From assembly GCA_937995535.1 (NCBI GenBank), contig CALKJU010000022.1, positions 20,408 to 84,407 of the forward strand: a stretch of 64,000 bases of DNA, read 5' to 3'. Below the pieces are notes generated by a model, which saw nothing but the letters and a program-made list of their open reading frames with translations, searched no databases and had not been told where the DNA came from. The stretch is from an uncultured Alphaproteobacteria bacterium. GTDB lineage: Bacteria > Pseudomonadota > Alphaproteobacteria > Geminicoccales > Geminicoccaceae. Within the stretch, counting starts at the first letter, position 1. Each line of letters starts with the position of its first letter. A program made the position numbers and the translations under genes. Shown one piece after another: positions 37,773 to 46,709 of the stretch.

Positions 37773-39188
37773 CTACCGGCTCCAGATCCTGCGGTCGATG
37801 CCGTCGCCGAGCTCGGGGTAGTCGGCGGCGTGGAAGACCGGCTCCTCGCCCTTCGCCCGCTGCGCGAAGTAGTCGCGGGTCAGCTTGGTCACGGTGCCGG
37901 AGAGCAGTACGATCGCGACGAGATTGATCGTCGCCATCAGGCCCATCGAGGCGTCCGCGGCGTCGAACACCGTGGCGACGCTCTGGTAGGCACCCCAGAC
38001 GACCATCAAGAGCAGCGCCACGCGCAGCAGCAGCAGCCCGGTCAGGTGGCCGTGGCCGAGATAGATCACCGCGTTCTCGGCATAGGAGTAGTTGCCGATG
38101 ATCGAGGTGAAGGCGAAGAAGAAGATCGCCACCGCGATGAAGTAGGGTCCACCGGCGCCGAGATGCTCGCCGAGCGCCGCCTGGGTGAGCTGCGGCCCGG
38201 CGAGGCCGCCGCCCGGCTCGACCAGGTCGGCGAGCAGGATCATCACCGCCGTCGCGGTGCAGACGAGGATCGTGTCGATGAACACGCCCAAGGCCTGGAC
38301 GAAGCCCTGCGAGCTCGGATGGTGCGGCTGCGGGGTGGCGCAGGCGGCGATGTTCGGCGCCGAGCCCATCCCGGCCTCGTTCGAGAACAGGCCGCGCTTG
38401 ACGCCGTTGAGCATGGCGGCGGCGATTCCGCCGGCGACACCGCCGACCGCCGGCTCGAGCCCGAAGGCGCTGCGCACGATCCGCAACAGCTCGCCCGGCA
38501 CCTCGCCGATGTTGGTGACGAGCACCCACAGCGCCGCGAGCAGGTAGGCCACGGCCATGAACGGCACGACCAGCTCGGCGACGCGCGCGATCTGGCGCAG
38601 GCCGCCGAAGATGATCACCGCGGCGAGCGCCGCCAGCGCCACCCCGACCGCGAGCTTGGGCACACCGAAGGCGCCTTCGACGGTCTCGGCGATCGAGTTG
38701 GCCTGCACCGCGTTGAAGACGAGGCCGAAGGAGAGGATCAGGCAGACCGAGAAGATCGCCCCGGCCCAGGGTGCGCCGAGCCCCTTGGCGATGTAGAACG
38801 CCGGCCCGCCGCGATACTGCCCGGCGTCGTCGGTGACCTTGTAGAGCTGCGCCAGCGTGCTCTCGGCATAGGCGGTGGCCATGCCGACCAGCGCCACCAT
38901 CCACATCCAGAAGATCGCGCCCGGCCCGCCTAGCGTCAGCGCCACCGCGACCCCGGTGATGTTGCCGGTGCCGACCCGCGAGGCGAGGCTCACGGTGAGC
39001 GCCTGGAAGGGCGAGATGCCGGCCCGGTCGGTCGTCCGCGAGCCGAGGATGACGCGGAACATCTCGCCGAAATGGCGGATCTGCGGAAAGCCCAGCCGGA
39101 CCGTGAAGAACAGGCCCACGGCGAGCAGGCCGTAGATCAGGACATAGCCCCAAAAGACGGTGTTGAGAAAGCCGATCACCGCGTCCAT
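37773..39188 (-). CDS. Sodium:alanine (AGCS family) symporter
   Basis: A 471-residue membrane protein with about 11 helices. The AGCS pattern is clear: GFPQIRHFGEMFRVILG near the N-terminus, LASRVGTGNITGVAVALTLGGPGAIFWMW (substrate/Na+ site), TLAQLYKVTDDAGQYRGGPAFYI, and NEAGMGSAPNIAACA. It takes up alanine or glycine with Na+. ATG 39188 is chosen because the first helix (AVIGFLNTVFWGYVLIYGLL) begins there. Convergent with the dehydrogenase gene 12 bp away. Confidence 0.93.
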   Translation of the reverse strand: MDAVIGFLNTVFWGYVLIYGLLAVGLFFTVRLGFPQIRHFGEMFRVILGSRTTDRAGISPFQALTVSLASRVGTGNITGVAVALTLGGPGAIFWMWMVALVGMATAYAESTLAQLYKVTDDAGQYRGGPAFYIAKGLGAPWAGAIFSVCLILSFGLVFNAVQANSIAETVEGAFGVPKLAVGVALAALAAVIIFGGLRQIARVAELVVPFMAVAYLLAALWVLVTNIGEVPGELLRIVRSAFGLEPAVGGVAGGIAAAMLNGVKRGLFSNEAGMGSAPNIAACATPQPHHPSSQGFVQALGVFIDTILVCTATAVMILLADLVEPGGGLAGPQLTQAALGEHLGAGGPYFIAVAIFFFAFTSIIGNYSYAENAVIYLGHGHLTGLLLLRVALLLMVVWGAYQSVATVFDAADASMGLMATINLVAIVLLSGTVTKLTRDYFAQRAKGEEPVFHAADYPELGDGIDRRIWSR

Positions 39189-39252
39189 GGGGCTCTCCGC
39201 GACGCCTGCCGCGGGCGATCGTGACGGACCCGCGAGCCCGGTCAAGATGCCG

Positions 39253-39930
39253 TCACGAGGGGGCGTCGTCCGCCGGGGTGATCGTGGCGCCACGGTGCAG
39301 CGCGTGCACCGCGGCGCCGAGCGGGTCGCCGGCCGGCGCGGCGGTCGGGGCCGCGGGCGCCTCCCCGGCGAGATTGTCGTTGGCGACTGCCGGCGGCCGG
39401 GGCATGCCGGCGTGCTGCGCCGCGGCCTCCTGCCAGCTGCGCAGCCAGGCCGCGCGCTCGGCCGCGCTGACCTCGAAGCGGCGCTGGTGGCCGAGGACGA
39501 AGTCGAGCACCTGCTCGGGCGCCATGCCGGCGAGCACGTCGAGCAGCAGGCGACCCTCCTCGAGCGTGCTCGGCGGCGCCGTGCGGCCGCCCCGCTCGAG
39601 GCTGAAGGCGTCGGTGAGCCTGACCACCTGGTTGACGAAGCTCGTCTCCCCGGCGTCGAGCAGCCGCTCGGCCACGAGCCGCAACCGGCCCTGGAGGCGG
39701 GCGAGCCAGGTCTCCTGGTCCATCGCCAGGATGCGGCGGAGGTCGGCGAGCAGCTCGGCGAAGCCCGGATCGTTCGCCTGGAGCTCGAGCAACGTCGCGC
39801 GGCTGAGCTGGGCCGCGGCCGCCGCCAGCGCCGGGCTGTCGCCGAGCGCCAGATGCTCGGCGGCGAGCCGCAGCGCCGCCGGCGTGGGCTCCCCCGGCTC
39901 GGCGACGACGACGCGGCGACGGCTGGTCAT
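39253..39930 (-). CDS. Helical protein of unknown function
   Basis: A 225-residue Ala/Leu-rich, mostly helical soluble protein. No signal peptide or membrane segment. Recognisable segments are TPAALRLAAEHLALGDSPALAAAAAQ, then LRRILAMDQETWLARLQGRLRLVAERLL and LDFVLGHQRRFEVSAAERAAWLRSWQ. No known motif. The C-terminal 45 residues are Pro/Ala-rich and probably disordered. It precedes the symporter gene by 64 bp on the same strand and may be cotranscribed. Codon use matches its neighbours, so it is probably a real gene, but I do not recognise a family. Confidence 0.7.
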   Translation of the reverse strand: MTSRRRVVVAEPGEPTPAALRLAAEHLALGDSPALAAAAAQLSRATLLELQANDPGFAELLADLRRILAMDQETWLARLQGRLRLVAERLLDAGETSFVNQVVRLTDAFSLERGGRTAPPSTLEEGRLLLDVLAGMAPEQVLDFVLGHQRRFEVSAAERAAWLRSWQEAAAQHAGMPRPPAVANDNLAGEAPAAPTAAPAGDPLGAAVHALHRGATITPADDAPS

Positions 39931-39940
39931 GGTCGCGCAG

Positions 39941-39967
39941 GCTATAGGAATTTGATCCGAAGGTCAA
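39941..39967 (-). promoter_or_regulatory. Predicted promoter of the 39253-39930 gene
   Basis: Read on the minus strand: TTGACC (39967-39962), 15 bases, TATAGC (39946-39941), then the ATG at 39930. The spacing is short by one or two bases, and the start of transcription would lie only about 5 bases before the ATG, so the mRNA would be nearly leaderless. Confidence 0.4.
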
Positions 39968-40113
39968 GGATGCTTCGGCGCTGCGCCGGGTTGTCGCCCC
40001 CGGCACGGGGCCAGGACGATCAGGCCCCGGGGTCGGGTCGGATGGGCTCGTCGGCCGTTTTCGGCGCCGGAGCCGCGTGCTAGCCAGCGCGCGGCAGGGG
40101 GAGGAGCCACGCC

Positions 40114-40926
40114 ATGGACAGGCCGTTCGCGGACAAGGTCTGCATCGTCACCGGCGGGACGCAGGGGTTGGGCGAGGCGACGGCGCGGCTCCTGGCCGAG
40201 CGTGGCGCGGCCGCGATCGTGATCGTCGGGCGCAACGCCGAGCGCGGCGGTGCCGTGGTCGAGGCGCTGGCGCGGCATGGCACCACCGGGCTGTTCGTCG
40301 CCGCCGATCTCGGCAAGGTCGAGGAGGTCCGCGAGATCGTGACGGCCGCCGACGCCGCTTTCAGGCGCGTCGATGTCCTGGTCAACGCCGCGGCGCTGAC
40401 CGACCGCGGCACGATCCTCGACACGACGCCCGAACTCTTCGACCGGATGTTCGCGGTCAACGTGCGGGCGCCGTTCTTCCTCATGCAGGATGCGGCCAAG
40501 GTGATGCGCCGGACCGGTCGCGGCGGGACGATCGTCAACATCCTTTCGACCAGTGCCTATGGCGGCCAGCCCTTCCTGACGCCCTATTCGGCCTCGAAAG
40601 GGGCGCTGGCGATCCTCACCCGCAACGTCGCCTACGCGCTGATGCGCGACCGCATCCGGGTCAACGGCCTCAACATCGGCTGGATGGACACGCCGGGCGA
40701 GCACGCGATCCAGAAGCGCGCACACGGTGCCGACGAGGGTTGGCTCGCGCGCGCCGAGGCGCAGATGCCGACTGGCCGCCTGCTCAAGCCGGCCGAGGTG
40801 GCCCGGGCGATCGCCTTCCTCGCCAGCGACGAGAGCGGGATGATGAGCGGGGCGCTGGTCGACTTCGACCAGTCGGTGCAGGGCGCCGGCGACCCACCGC
40901 GGCCGACGGAGCGTCTCCCCGACTGA
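40114..40926 (+). CDS. Short-chain dehydrogenase/reductase (SDR)
   Basis: A 270-residue classical SDR: cofactor motif TGGTQGLGE near residues 13-21, GRNAERG (Arg suggests NADP), D65 in [16 protein letters not shown] at 91, catalytic S145 or S147 in [10 protein letters not shown], and Y158-x3-K162 (PYSASKGA). The substrate is not deducible. It stands 86 bp ahead of the Meh-like gene on the same strand and may supply a dehydrogenase step to that pathway, though standard descriptions of the 3-hydroxypropionate bicycle do not place an SDR between Meh and Mct. Confidence 0.9.
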   Translation: MDRPFADKVCIVTGGTQGLGEATARLLAERGAAAIVIVGRNAERGGAVVEALARHGTTGLFVAADLGKVEEVREIVTAADAAFRRVDVLVNAAALTDRGTILDTTPELFDRMFAVNVRAPFFLMQDAAKVMRRTGRGGTIVNILSTSAYGGQPFLTPYSASKGALAILTRNVAYALMRDRIRVNGLNIGWMDTPGEHAIQKRAHGADEGWLARAEAQMPTGRLLKPAEVARAIAFLASDESGMMSGALVDFDQSVQGAGDPPRPTERLPD

Positions 40927-41012
40927 GCGTCGCACCGGCGCAGACAAGGACCGGTGCGGCGCGCTAGGAGGACCGCGCCGAGTTCGTGAACGTTGGGGAC
41001 GGATGCCGCACG

Positions 41013-41855
41013 GTGAGTGAGCCGAACCTCCAGGACTGGGTCGGCAAGCGTGAGGTGGTGGTCGACGACATCCATCCGTGGCGGGCGCGGGCGCTCGCCG
41101 CGACGCTCGACCGCCCGGCCGCGCCGGCCCCGGGCGACCCGCTGCCGGGCCTGTGGCACTGGGTCTACTTCCTGCCGATCGTGGCGACCGCCGAGCTCGG
41201 TGCCGACGGGCATCCGCGGCGCGGCGGCTTCCTGCCGCCGGTCCCGCTCGAGCGCCGGATGTGGGCCGGCGGGCGGCTCACCTTCCACGACGCGCTGCGC
41301 GTCGGCGAGGAGGTCGAGAAGACCTCGACGATCCTCAAGGTCACCGAGAAGGATGGCCGGGCCGGGCGGATGGCGTTCGTCACCGTGCGCCACGAGCTGC
41401 GCACGGCGCGCGGACTCGCCATCGAGGAGGAGCAGGACATCGTCTATCTGGCGATGCCCAAGGTGTGGACGCCGCCCGAGCCGGTGCCGCTGCCGGAGCG
41501 GCTCGACTGGATCGCGCCGCGGCCGGTCGACCGGGTCCTGCTGTTCCGCTTCTCGGCCCTGACCTTCAACGCCCACCGCATCCACGTCGACCTCACCTAC
41601 GCGACCGAGGTCGAGCGCTATCCGGGCCTGGTCGTGCACGGGCCGCTGCAGGCGATGCTGCTCTACGCCGCGGCCCGGGACCATCTGCCGGGCCGCGAGC
41701 CGGCCGGGTTCACCTTCCGCGGGGTGCGGCCGCTGTTCGACTTCGACCATGTCGCGCTGGCCGGGCGCCAGCGCGACGATGGCGGGCACGATCTCTTCAC
41801 GGCCACCGGAGAGGGCGCCGTGGCGATGCAGGCCAGCGTGAGCTGGCGGGGCTAG
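41013..41855 (+). CDS. 3-methylfumaryl-CoA (mesaconyl-C4-CoA) hydratase-like protein
   Basis: A 280-residue double hot-dog protein of the FAS1-like dehydratase family. Matching landmarks of the Meh group are PGDPLPGLWHWVYFLP, the HPRRGGFLPPVPLERRMWAGG stretch and the C-terminal hot-dog motif FNAHRIHVD (near 185-191) with catalytic Asn/His. Meh hydrates mesaconyl-C4-CoA to (S)-citramalyl-CoA in the 3-hydroxypropionate bicycle. GTG 41013 gives the usual SEPNLQDWVG start, and GTG 40986 would add nine residues. It lies 16 bp before the Mct-like gene, the partner step. Confidence 0.85.
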   Translation: MSEPNLQDWVGKREVVVDDIHPWRARALAATLDRPAAPAPGDPLPGLWHWVYFLPIVATAELGADGHPRRGGFLPPVPLERRMWAGGRLTFHDALRVGEEVEKTSTILKVTEKDGRAGRMAFVTVRHELRTARGLAIEEEQDIVYLAMPKVWTPPEPVPLPERLDWIAPRPVDRVLLFRFSALTFNAHRIHVDLTYATEVERYPGLVVHGPLQAMLLYAAARDHLPGREPAGFTFRGVRPLFDFDHVALAGRQRDDGGHDLFTATGEGAVAMQASVSWRG

Positions 41856-41871
41856 GGCGGCAGGAGGGCGC

Positions 41872-43089
41872 GTGGCAGGAATTCTGCAGGGGCTGCGGAT
41901 CGTCGAGGGCTCGGCCTTCGTGGCCGTGCCGCTGGCCGGCATGACGCTCGCCCAGATGGGGGCGGAGGTGATCCGCTTCGACCGAATCGGCGGTGGCCTC
42001 GACCACCACCGCTGGCCGGTCACCCGCGACGGGCGCAGCCTGTTCTGGGCCGGCCTGAACAAGGGCAAGCGCTCGATCGCGGTCGACCTGGCGAGCCCGC
42101 GCGGTCGGGAGATCGTCACCCGGCTGATCTGCGCGCCGGGCGAGGGTGCGGGGATCTTCCTCACCAACCTGCGCGTGCGCGGCTGGCTCGACTATCCGGC
42201 GCTGAGCGCCCAGCGGTCGGATCTGATCATGCTGTCGCTGCTCGGCGACCGGCGCGGCGGGCCGGCGGTCGATTACACCGTCAATCCGGCGGTGGGCTTT
42301 CCGACCGCGACCGGTCCCGAGGGCTCCACGGAGCCGGTCTGCCACGTCCTGCCGGCGTGGGACTGCATCGCCGGCCAGCAGGTGGCGCTGGCCGTGCTCG
42401 CCGCGGAGCGCCACCGGCGGCTCACCGGCCAGGGCCAGCTCGTCGAGCTCGCGCTCAAGGACGTCGCCGCGGCCATGGTGGGCCATCTCGGGATCATCGC
42501 CGAGGTCGAGATCAACCACGTCGACCGGCCCAAGGTCGGCAACGCGCTCTACGGCGCCTACGCCCAGGACTTCCTGACCGCCGACGGGCGCCGCGTGATC
42601 GTCGTCGGGCTGACCCAGCGGCAGTGGGACGGGCTGCGCGCCGCCACCGGGCTCGGCGCCGAACTCGACGCGGTCGGGGCGCGGCTCGGCCTCGACCTCG
42701 CCCGGGAGGGCGACCGGTTCCTCGCCCGCGCCGAGATCACAACGGTGCTCGCCCCGTGGTTCGCGGCGCGGCCGGTCGCCGAGGTCGCCCGCAGCCTCGA
42801 CGAGAAAGGGGTGACCTGGGGGCAGTTCCGGACCTTCGCCCAGGCGGTGGCCGAGGATCCCGACCTGTCCCCGGACAATCCGATGTTCGCGCGGATCGCG
42901 CAGCCGGGGATCGGCGAGTATCTCGTGCCCGGCAGCCCGATCGCCTTCGGTGCCCTGCCGCGCGAGGCACCGCGGCCGGCGCCGCTGCTCGGCCAGGATA
43001 CCGACGCGATCCTGCGCGAGATCGGCTACGTCGAGCGCGAGATCGCCGAGCTGCGCGACGCCGGGGTGGTGGCCGGCCCGGAGAGCTGA
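41872..43089 (+). CDS. mct: 2-methylfumaryl-CoA isomerase (Mct, mesaconyl-CoA C1-C4 CoA transferase)-like, CaiB/BaiF family
   Basis: A 405-residue class III CoA transferase. It resembles the Chloroflexus Mct closely as I recall that sequence: ILQGLRIVEGSAFVAVPLAGM, then GLDHHRWPVTRDGRSLFWAG, DYTVNPAVG and NHV-type HVLPAWDCIAGQQVALAVLA with the catalytic Asp at D164, then VGNALYGAYAQDF and QPGIGEYLVPGSP. Mct moves CoA within mesaconyl-CoA from C1 to C4. The next step, hydration, would be done by the upstream Meh-like protein. Start GTG 41872. A small hairpin (GGCGGC/GCCGCC, 43097-43113) follows the stop. Confidence 0.87.
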   Translation: MAGILQGLRIVEGSAFVAVPLAGMTLAQMGAEVIRFDRIGGGLDHHRWPVTRDGRSLFWAGLNKGKRSIAVDLASPRGREIVTRLICAPGEGAGIFLTNLRVRGWLDYPALSAQRSDLIMLSLLGDRRGGPAVDYTVNPAVGFPTATGPEGSTEPVCHVLPAWDCIAGQQVALAVLAAERHRRLTGQGQLVELALKDVAAAMVGHLGIIAEVEINHVDRPKVGNALYGAYAQDFLTADGRRVIVVGLTQRQWDGLRAATGLGAELDAVGARLGLDLAREGDRFLARAEITTVLAPWFAARPVAEVARSLDEKGVTWGQFRTFAQAVAEDPDLSPDNPMFARIAQPGIGEYLVPGSPIAFGALPREAPRPAPLLGQDTDAILREIGYVEREIAELRDAGVVAGPES

Positions 43090-43183
43090 AGGTCGCGGCG
43101 GCGCTCAGCCGCCCTGCGCCGTCGGCCGCGTGCCGCGATGGTTGCGCAACGGCAGGTTGGCCGCCGCACCGGCCGCGCGGATC

Positions 43184-43675
43184 TCAGTCCTTCGAGCCGG
43201 TGCCGCCGGTGCGTGTGCCGCCCTGGATCATCGCCTGCAGCTCGTGCTGGAAGGCCTGGCTGCGCTCGCCGATCGCCTCGAGCGCCTCGCGGTTGGCCTT
43301 CTCCGCGATCTCGGCGATCTCGCGCATCGTCGCCAGCGCCTTCTCGAAGGCCTTGGAGAGCGCGTCGGGCGACATGGCGGTGCCGGCCCCGCCCGGCTTG
43401 CGCATCGCTTCGCCGACCCGGTTCATCTCGGTCAGCGTGGTGCGCATCAGGGCCAGTTGCTTGTCGGCGATGTCGCGCATCGCGCTGGCCACACCGTCGT
43501 TCAGACGGGTCAGCGATTCGAGGTTGCGCTGATGCGAGGTCATCAGCTCCTGCCAGAAGCGCGTGGCTCCGCCCATCTCCCCCATCGCCTTGCTCCAGTC
43601 CGGGAGCATGTTGGCGTAGGGACGGAACAGCTCGGTGAGGTCCGGGGCGGCCCCGGAGGGCTTGCGTGTCGCCAT
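43184..43675 (-). CDS. Phasin-like helical protein
   Basis: A 163-residue, almost entirely alpha-helical protein with amphipathic heptads: PYANMLPDWSKAMGEMGGATRFWQ, then SHQRNLESLTRLNDGVASAMRDIADKQ and SPDALSKAFEKALATMREIAEIAEKANREA. This pattern, lack of cysteine and size fit phasins that coat polyhydroxyalkanoate granules. No polyhydroxybutyrate synthase is nearby in the window, so the assignment rests on composition and helix pattern. Confidence 0.75.
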   Translation of the reverse strand: MATRKPSGAAPDLTELFRPYANMLPDWSKAMGEMGGATRFWQELMTSHQRNLESLTRLNDGVASAMRDIADKQLALMRTTLTEMNRVGEAMRKPGGAGTAMSPDALSKAFEKALATMREIAEIAEKANREALEAIGERSQAFQHELQAMIQGGTRTGGTGSKD

Positions 43676-43704
43676 GCTCGATCGCCTCCCTGACGTTCAC
43701 ACGA

Positions 43705-45018
43705 CTATAACGCTGGCGCCGCGCCCTGGCCATCCGGCTCGGGCGCGAGCAGCGCGGGGTCGATGGTGAACAGCTCCTCCGGCTTGCGCACGCCGCGCAG
43801 GGCGTAGCGGCCAAGGCTCACGAGATGCGCCAGCGCCGGGCCGCTGGCTGCGGCGAAGGCGGCCGAGACGATCAACCACTGATCGAGCGAGCGGCACATC
43901 GCCTCGATCCGCGCCACCTCGTTGACCGCCGGCCCGACCACCGTGAAGTCGAGCCGCTCGCGCGAGCCGATGTTGCCGTAGAGCACCTCGCCGACGTGCA
44001 GGCCGAGATAGACGCCGGTCACCGGCAGCCCTGCCGCGCCGCGCCGGGCATTCAGCCGGTCGAGCTTCCTGCGCAGCCAGACAGCGGCGGCGAGCGCCTT
44101 GGCGCAGGCGTCGTCGGTGCCGTCGATGGGGAACATGGCGAGGATGCCGTCGCCGATGAACTTGAGGACCTGTCCGCCATGCTTGTGGACCGCGGTGACC
44201 ACGGCGTCGGCATAGTCGTTGAGCAGGCCGAGCAGTTGTTCGCGCGGGGTGGTGTCGGCGATCCGCGTGAAGCCCTGGAGATCGCTGTACCAGATGACCG
44301 CGTTGACGGTCTCGGCCTTGCCGCGCTCGATGGCGCCGGCGAGCACGCGCCGGCCGGCGTCGGCGCCGAGATAGGTCGTCATCAGCGTCCGCCCGGTCTC
44401 CTGACTGTTGAGCGCCTTGTAGGCGAGCCCGAACGCCGGGGCGAGGCGGCGCAGCAGCTCGACCTGCCGCTCGGTGAAGCCGCCCGGCCGGTCGGTCTGC
44501 CAGGAGCAGAGCAGGCCATCCTGCTGCTCGGGCGCGACCTCCGGCCCGTAGCGCACGGCGAGCGCCAGGTAGTCGGTCAGACCCTCGTCCTGGAAGCGAT
44601 CGAGCAGGGGGAATTCGCCACGCTGGTAGGAGCCGTCGAGGCGGCGCCGCAGCTCGCGCACGATCTCATGGCGGACGACGGTCGCGTCGCCGACCAGGAG
44701 CCGATGGAAGGGGCTCCTCGCCCACTCCTCGCTGCCGCCGGCCATGGCCTCGCGGCTGTAGTCCTCGCGCTGCAGCGGCCGGCCGCGCTGCCAGACATAG
44801 CCGCGCGCCTCGAACACCGGGTGCAGCAGGTCGGTGCCGAAGGCGGCGCGGCGGATCGGCACGCCCGTGCTCAGCAGCCGCGCGCAGAATTCCTCGACCA
44901 GCGCCGACTCGTTGTCGTCGATCAGACCGTGCCGCAGCAGCCAGTAGGTGAGCTCGCGTTCGGTCGACTCGGCGATCGCCTCGTCGCTCTCGACCAGACG
45001 AACCTCGGCCAGTTGCAT
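43705..45018 (-). CDS. Class III adenylate cyclase with N-terminal sensory region
   Basis: A 437-residue soluble cyclase. Residues 1-200 form a sensor-like region also found in other alphaproteobacterial cyclases of this type. The catalytic domain is 225-430. Both metal-binding Asp residues (D246 in YSDLQGFT, D290 in FIGDGILAMF), the adenine-selecting pair K286 and D357, and the transition-state residues N366 and R370 (AVNEVARIE) are present, so it should make cAMP as a homodimer. It has no membrane segment. What the N-terminal region senses is unknown. Confidence 0.9.
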   Translation of the reverse strand: MQLAEVRLVESDEAIAESTERELTYWLLRHGLIDDNESALVEEFCARLLSTGVPIRRAAFGTDLLHPVFEARGYVWQRGRPLQREDYSREAMAGGSEEWARSPFHRLLVGDATVVRHEIVRELRRRLDGSYQRGEFPLLDRFQDEGLTDYLALAVRYGPEVAPEQQDGLLCSWQTDRPGGFTERQVELLRRLAPAFGLAYKALNSQETGRTLMTTYLGADAGRRVLAGAIERGKAETVNAVIWYSDLQGFTRIADTTPREQLLGLLNDYADAVVTAVHKHGGQVLKFIGDGILAMFPIDGTDDACAKALAAAVWLRRKLDRLNARRGAAGLPVTGVYLGLHVGEVLYGNIGSRERLDFTVVGPAVNEVARIEAMCRSLDQWLIVSAAFAAASGPALAHLVSLGRYALRGVRKPEELFTIDPALLAPEPDGQGAAPAL

Positions 45019-45082
45019 CGCGTCGTCCCATCCTCGCCCCGTGGTCAGACGGGCCGCCGCAGCGCCACTTGCAGGGGGCGGG

Positions 45083-46096
45083 TCAGGGACGAACCATGAC
45101 CTTGATCACACCGTCCTGGCAGCCGGCGAGCAGCGCGAAGGCGTCCGGGATGCCGTCGAGGCCGATGCGGTGGGTGATCAGCCCCTCGAGATCGACGCGG
45201 GCTTCCGCGGCGAGGCGGATCGCGCGCGGATAGACCTCGCCCATCCGCCGCGAGAAGCGCACGGTCAGGCCCTTGCGGCGGGCGAGCGCGGCCTCGAGCC
45301 GGTAGGAATCGCCGTCGGGGATGCCGACCAGCACCACCCGGCCGCCGATCCGCACCGCCTCCGCCGCGTGCTGGAAGCCGTCCGGTGCGTTGGTCGCCTC
45401 GATGACCAGATCGACCCCGCGGCCGCCGGTCCAGTCGGCGATCGCTCCCGGGCGGTCGGCGACCGCGCGGGCGCCGAAGCGCGGCGCGGCCGCGCGGCGG
45501 TGCGCGACCGGGTCGATCGCGTAGAGCTCGGCGACGCCGGCGAGGCGGCACAGATCCAGGATGCCGAGGCCGATCGGCCCGCAGCCGAGCACCGCCACGC
45601 TCTCCCAGTACTGCGGGCGGGCGAGATCGAGGGCGTGGATGCACACGCCCAGGGGCTCCAGCATCGCCACCTGCTCGGCGGTGAAGCCGGGCGGCAGCGC
45701 CACGACCTGCTCGGGCGTCGTGAGGAGGCGCTCGGCCATCGCCCCGTGATGTGGCGGCGCCCCGGTGAACACGACGTGCGGGCAGAGATTGGGATGGCCG
45801 CGATGGCACCATTCGCAGCGCCGGCACGGCCGCGCCGGGTCGATCGCGACCAGGGTGCCCGCGGCGAGGCCCTTCTCCGGCAGGGGCTCCAGCAGGCGCG
45901 CGGCGATCTCGTGGCCGGGCACGAACGGCTCGCGGATCTGCGCCGCGGCGCCGATCCCGCCTTCCTTGAAGTAGTGCAGGTCGCTGCCGCAGATGCCGAC
46001 CGCGGCGACCTCGACCAGGATCTGGCCGGGCGCCGGGCGCTCAGCGAGCTCGCCCAGGCGGATGTCGTAAGGGCCGTGGATGAAGGCGGCGCGCAT
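45083..46096 (-). CDS. Zinc-dependent medium-chain alcohol/polyol dehydrogenase
   Basis: A 337-residue MDR protein. Catalytic zinc ligands are C36 (GICGSDLHYFKEGG), H61-E62 (PGHEIAAR) and a later Glu. Structural zinc is held by C91, C94, C97 and C105 (CRRCEWCHRGHPNLC). The Rossmann motif is LGCGPIGLG near residue 170, and the cofactor Asp in AIDPVAHR suggests NAD. It resembles L-threonine/sorbitol/idonate dehydrogenases. The Y-F-K-E-G-G after C36 is common in polyol dehydrogenases. The substrate remains open. It precedes no pathway genes in the window. Confidence 0.88.
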   Translation of the reverse strand: MRAAFIHGPYDIRLGELAERPAPGQILVEVAAVGICGSDLHYFKEGGIGAAAQIREPFVPGHEIAARLLEPLPEKGLAAGTLVAIDPARPCRRCEWCHRGHPNLCPHVVFTGAPPHHGAMAERLLTTPEQVVALPPGFTAEQVAMLEPLGVCIHALDLARPQYWESVAVLGCGPIGLGILDLCRLAGVAELYAIDPVAHRRAAAPRFGARAVADRPGAIADWTGGRGVDLVIEATNAPDGFQHAAEAVRIGGRVVLVGIPDGDSYRLEAALARRKGLTVRFSRRMGEVYPRAIRLAAEARVDLEGLITHRIGLDGIPDAFALLAGCQDGVIKVMVRP

Positions 46097-46109
46097 GCTC
46101 GGGCCCCGT

Positions 46110-46709
46110 TCAGAGCGCCTTGATCCAGTAGGCCATCGGCTTCGCCGTCGGCGCCGGCTGGTCGACGTCCTTCCAGACGAACTCGCAGCTCAGGCCGGGG
46201 ATGCGCGCGTAGCCGCGGCGCTGCCAGAAGCCGTCGAGCGGCACATGGTCGGGTGGCCGGAGCGGATGATCCGCCGGGCGCTCGACGGCGCAGAACAGGG
46301 TGTGCTCGAAGCCGCCCAGCCGTCGCACCCAGGCCTCGCGCTCGGCGAAGAAGCGCACGCCGATGCCGCGCCCGCGCCACGCTTTCTCCAGCACCGACTC
46401 GCCGAAGTAGAACAGCCGCTCGACGGCGTAGCCGGCGGCCCGCAGCGGCGCCGTCACATTGTCCGGCTCGCCCGCCATCGGCAGACCGGTCGAGGCGCCG
46501 ATCAGCCGCTCGCCGGCGAAGGCGCCGACGATCACGGCTCCGGGCGTCGCCGCGTAGGTCGTGAGATAGCCCGCCTCGTACTCGGCCGAGCCGTCATAGA
46601 GATAGGGCCAGTCGCGGAACACCTCGATCCTCAGCCGGGCGAGCCCGTCGAGCCACTGGGGCAGCTCCGCGCCGCTGATCAGGGCGAGGCGGACCTCGTC
46701 CGGACTCAT
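46110..46709 (-). CDS. GNAT family N-acetyltransferase
   Basis: A 199-residue GNAT protein: RLRIEVFRDWPYLYDGS near the start, VGAFAGERLIGASTGLPM, then the acetyl-CoA loop SVLEKAWRGRGIGVRFFAERE. The W-R-G-R-G-I-G element is a good R-G-x-G-x-G/A match. The C-terminal FWQRRGYARIPGLSCEFVWKDVD is common in this uncharacterised subfamily. The start ATG 46709 overlaps the stop of the upstream SnoaL-like gene (ATGA), so the two are coupled. Confidence 0.88.
   Translation of the reverse strand: MSPDEVRLALISGAELPQWLDGLARLRIEVFRDWPYLYDGSAEYEAGYLTTYAATPGAVIVGAFAGERLIGASTGLPMAGEPDNVTAPLRAAGYAVERLFYFGESVLEKAWRGRGIGVRFFAEREAWVRRLGGFEHTLFCAVERPADHPLRPPDHVPLDGFWQRRGYARIPGLSCEFVWKDVDQPAPTAKPMAYWIKAL

Noticed and set aside
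43184..43814. A 262-codon frame across the phasin-like gene and the cyclase end
   Set aside because: Arg/Gly-rich shadow without motifs. The 163-codon frame has the regular amphipathic helices and an ATG.
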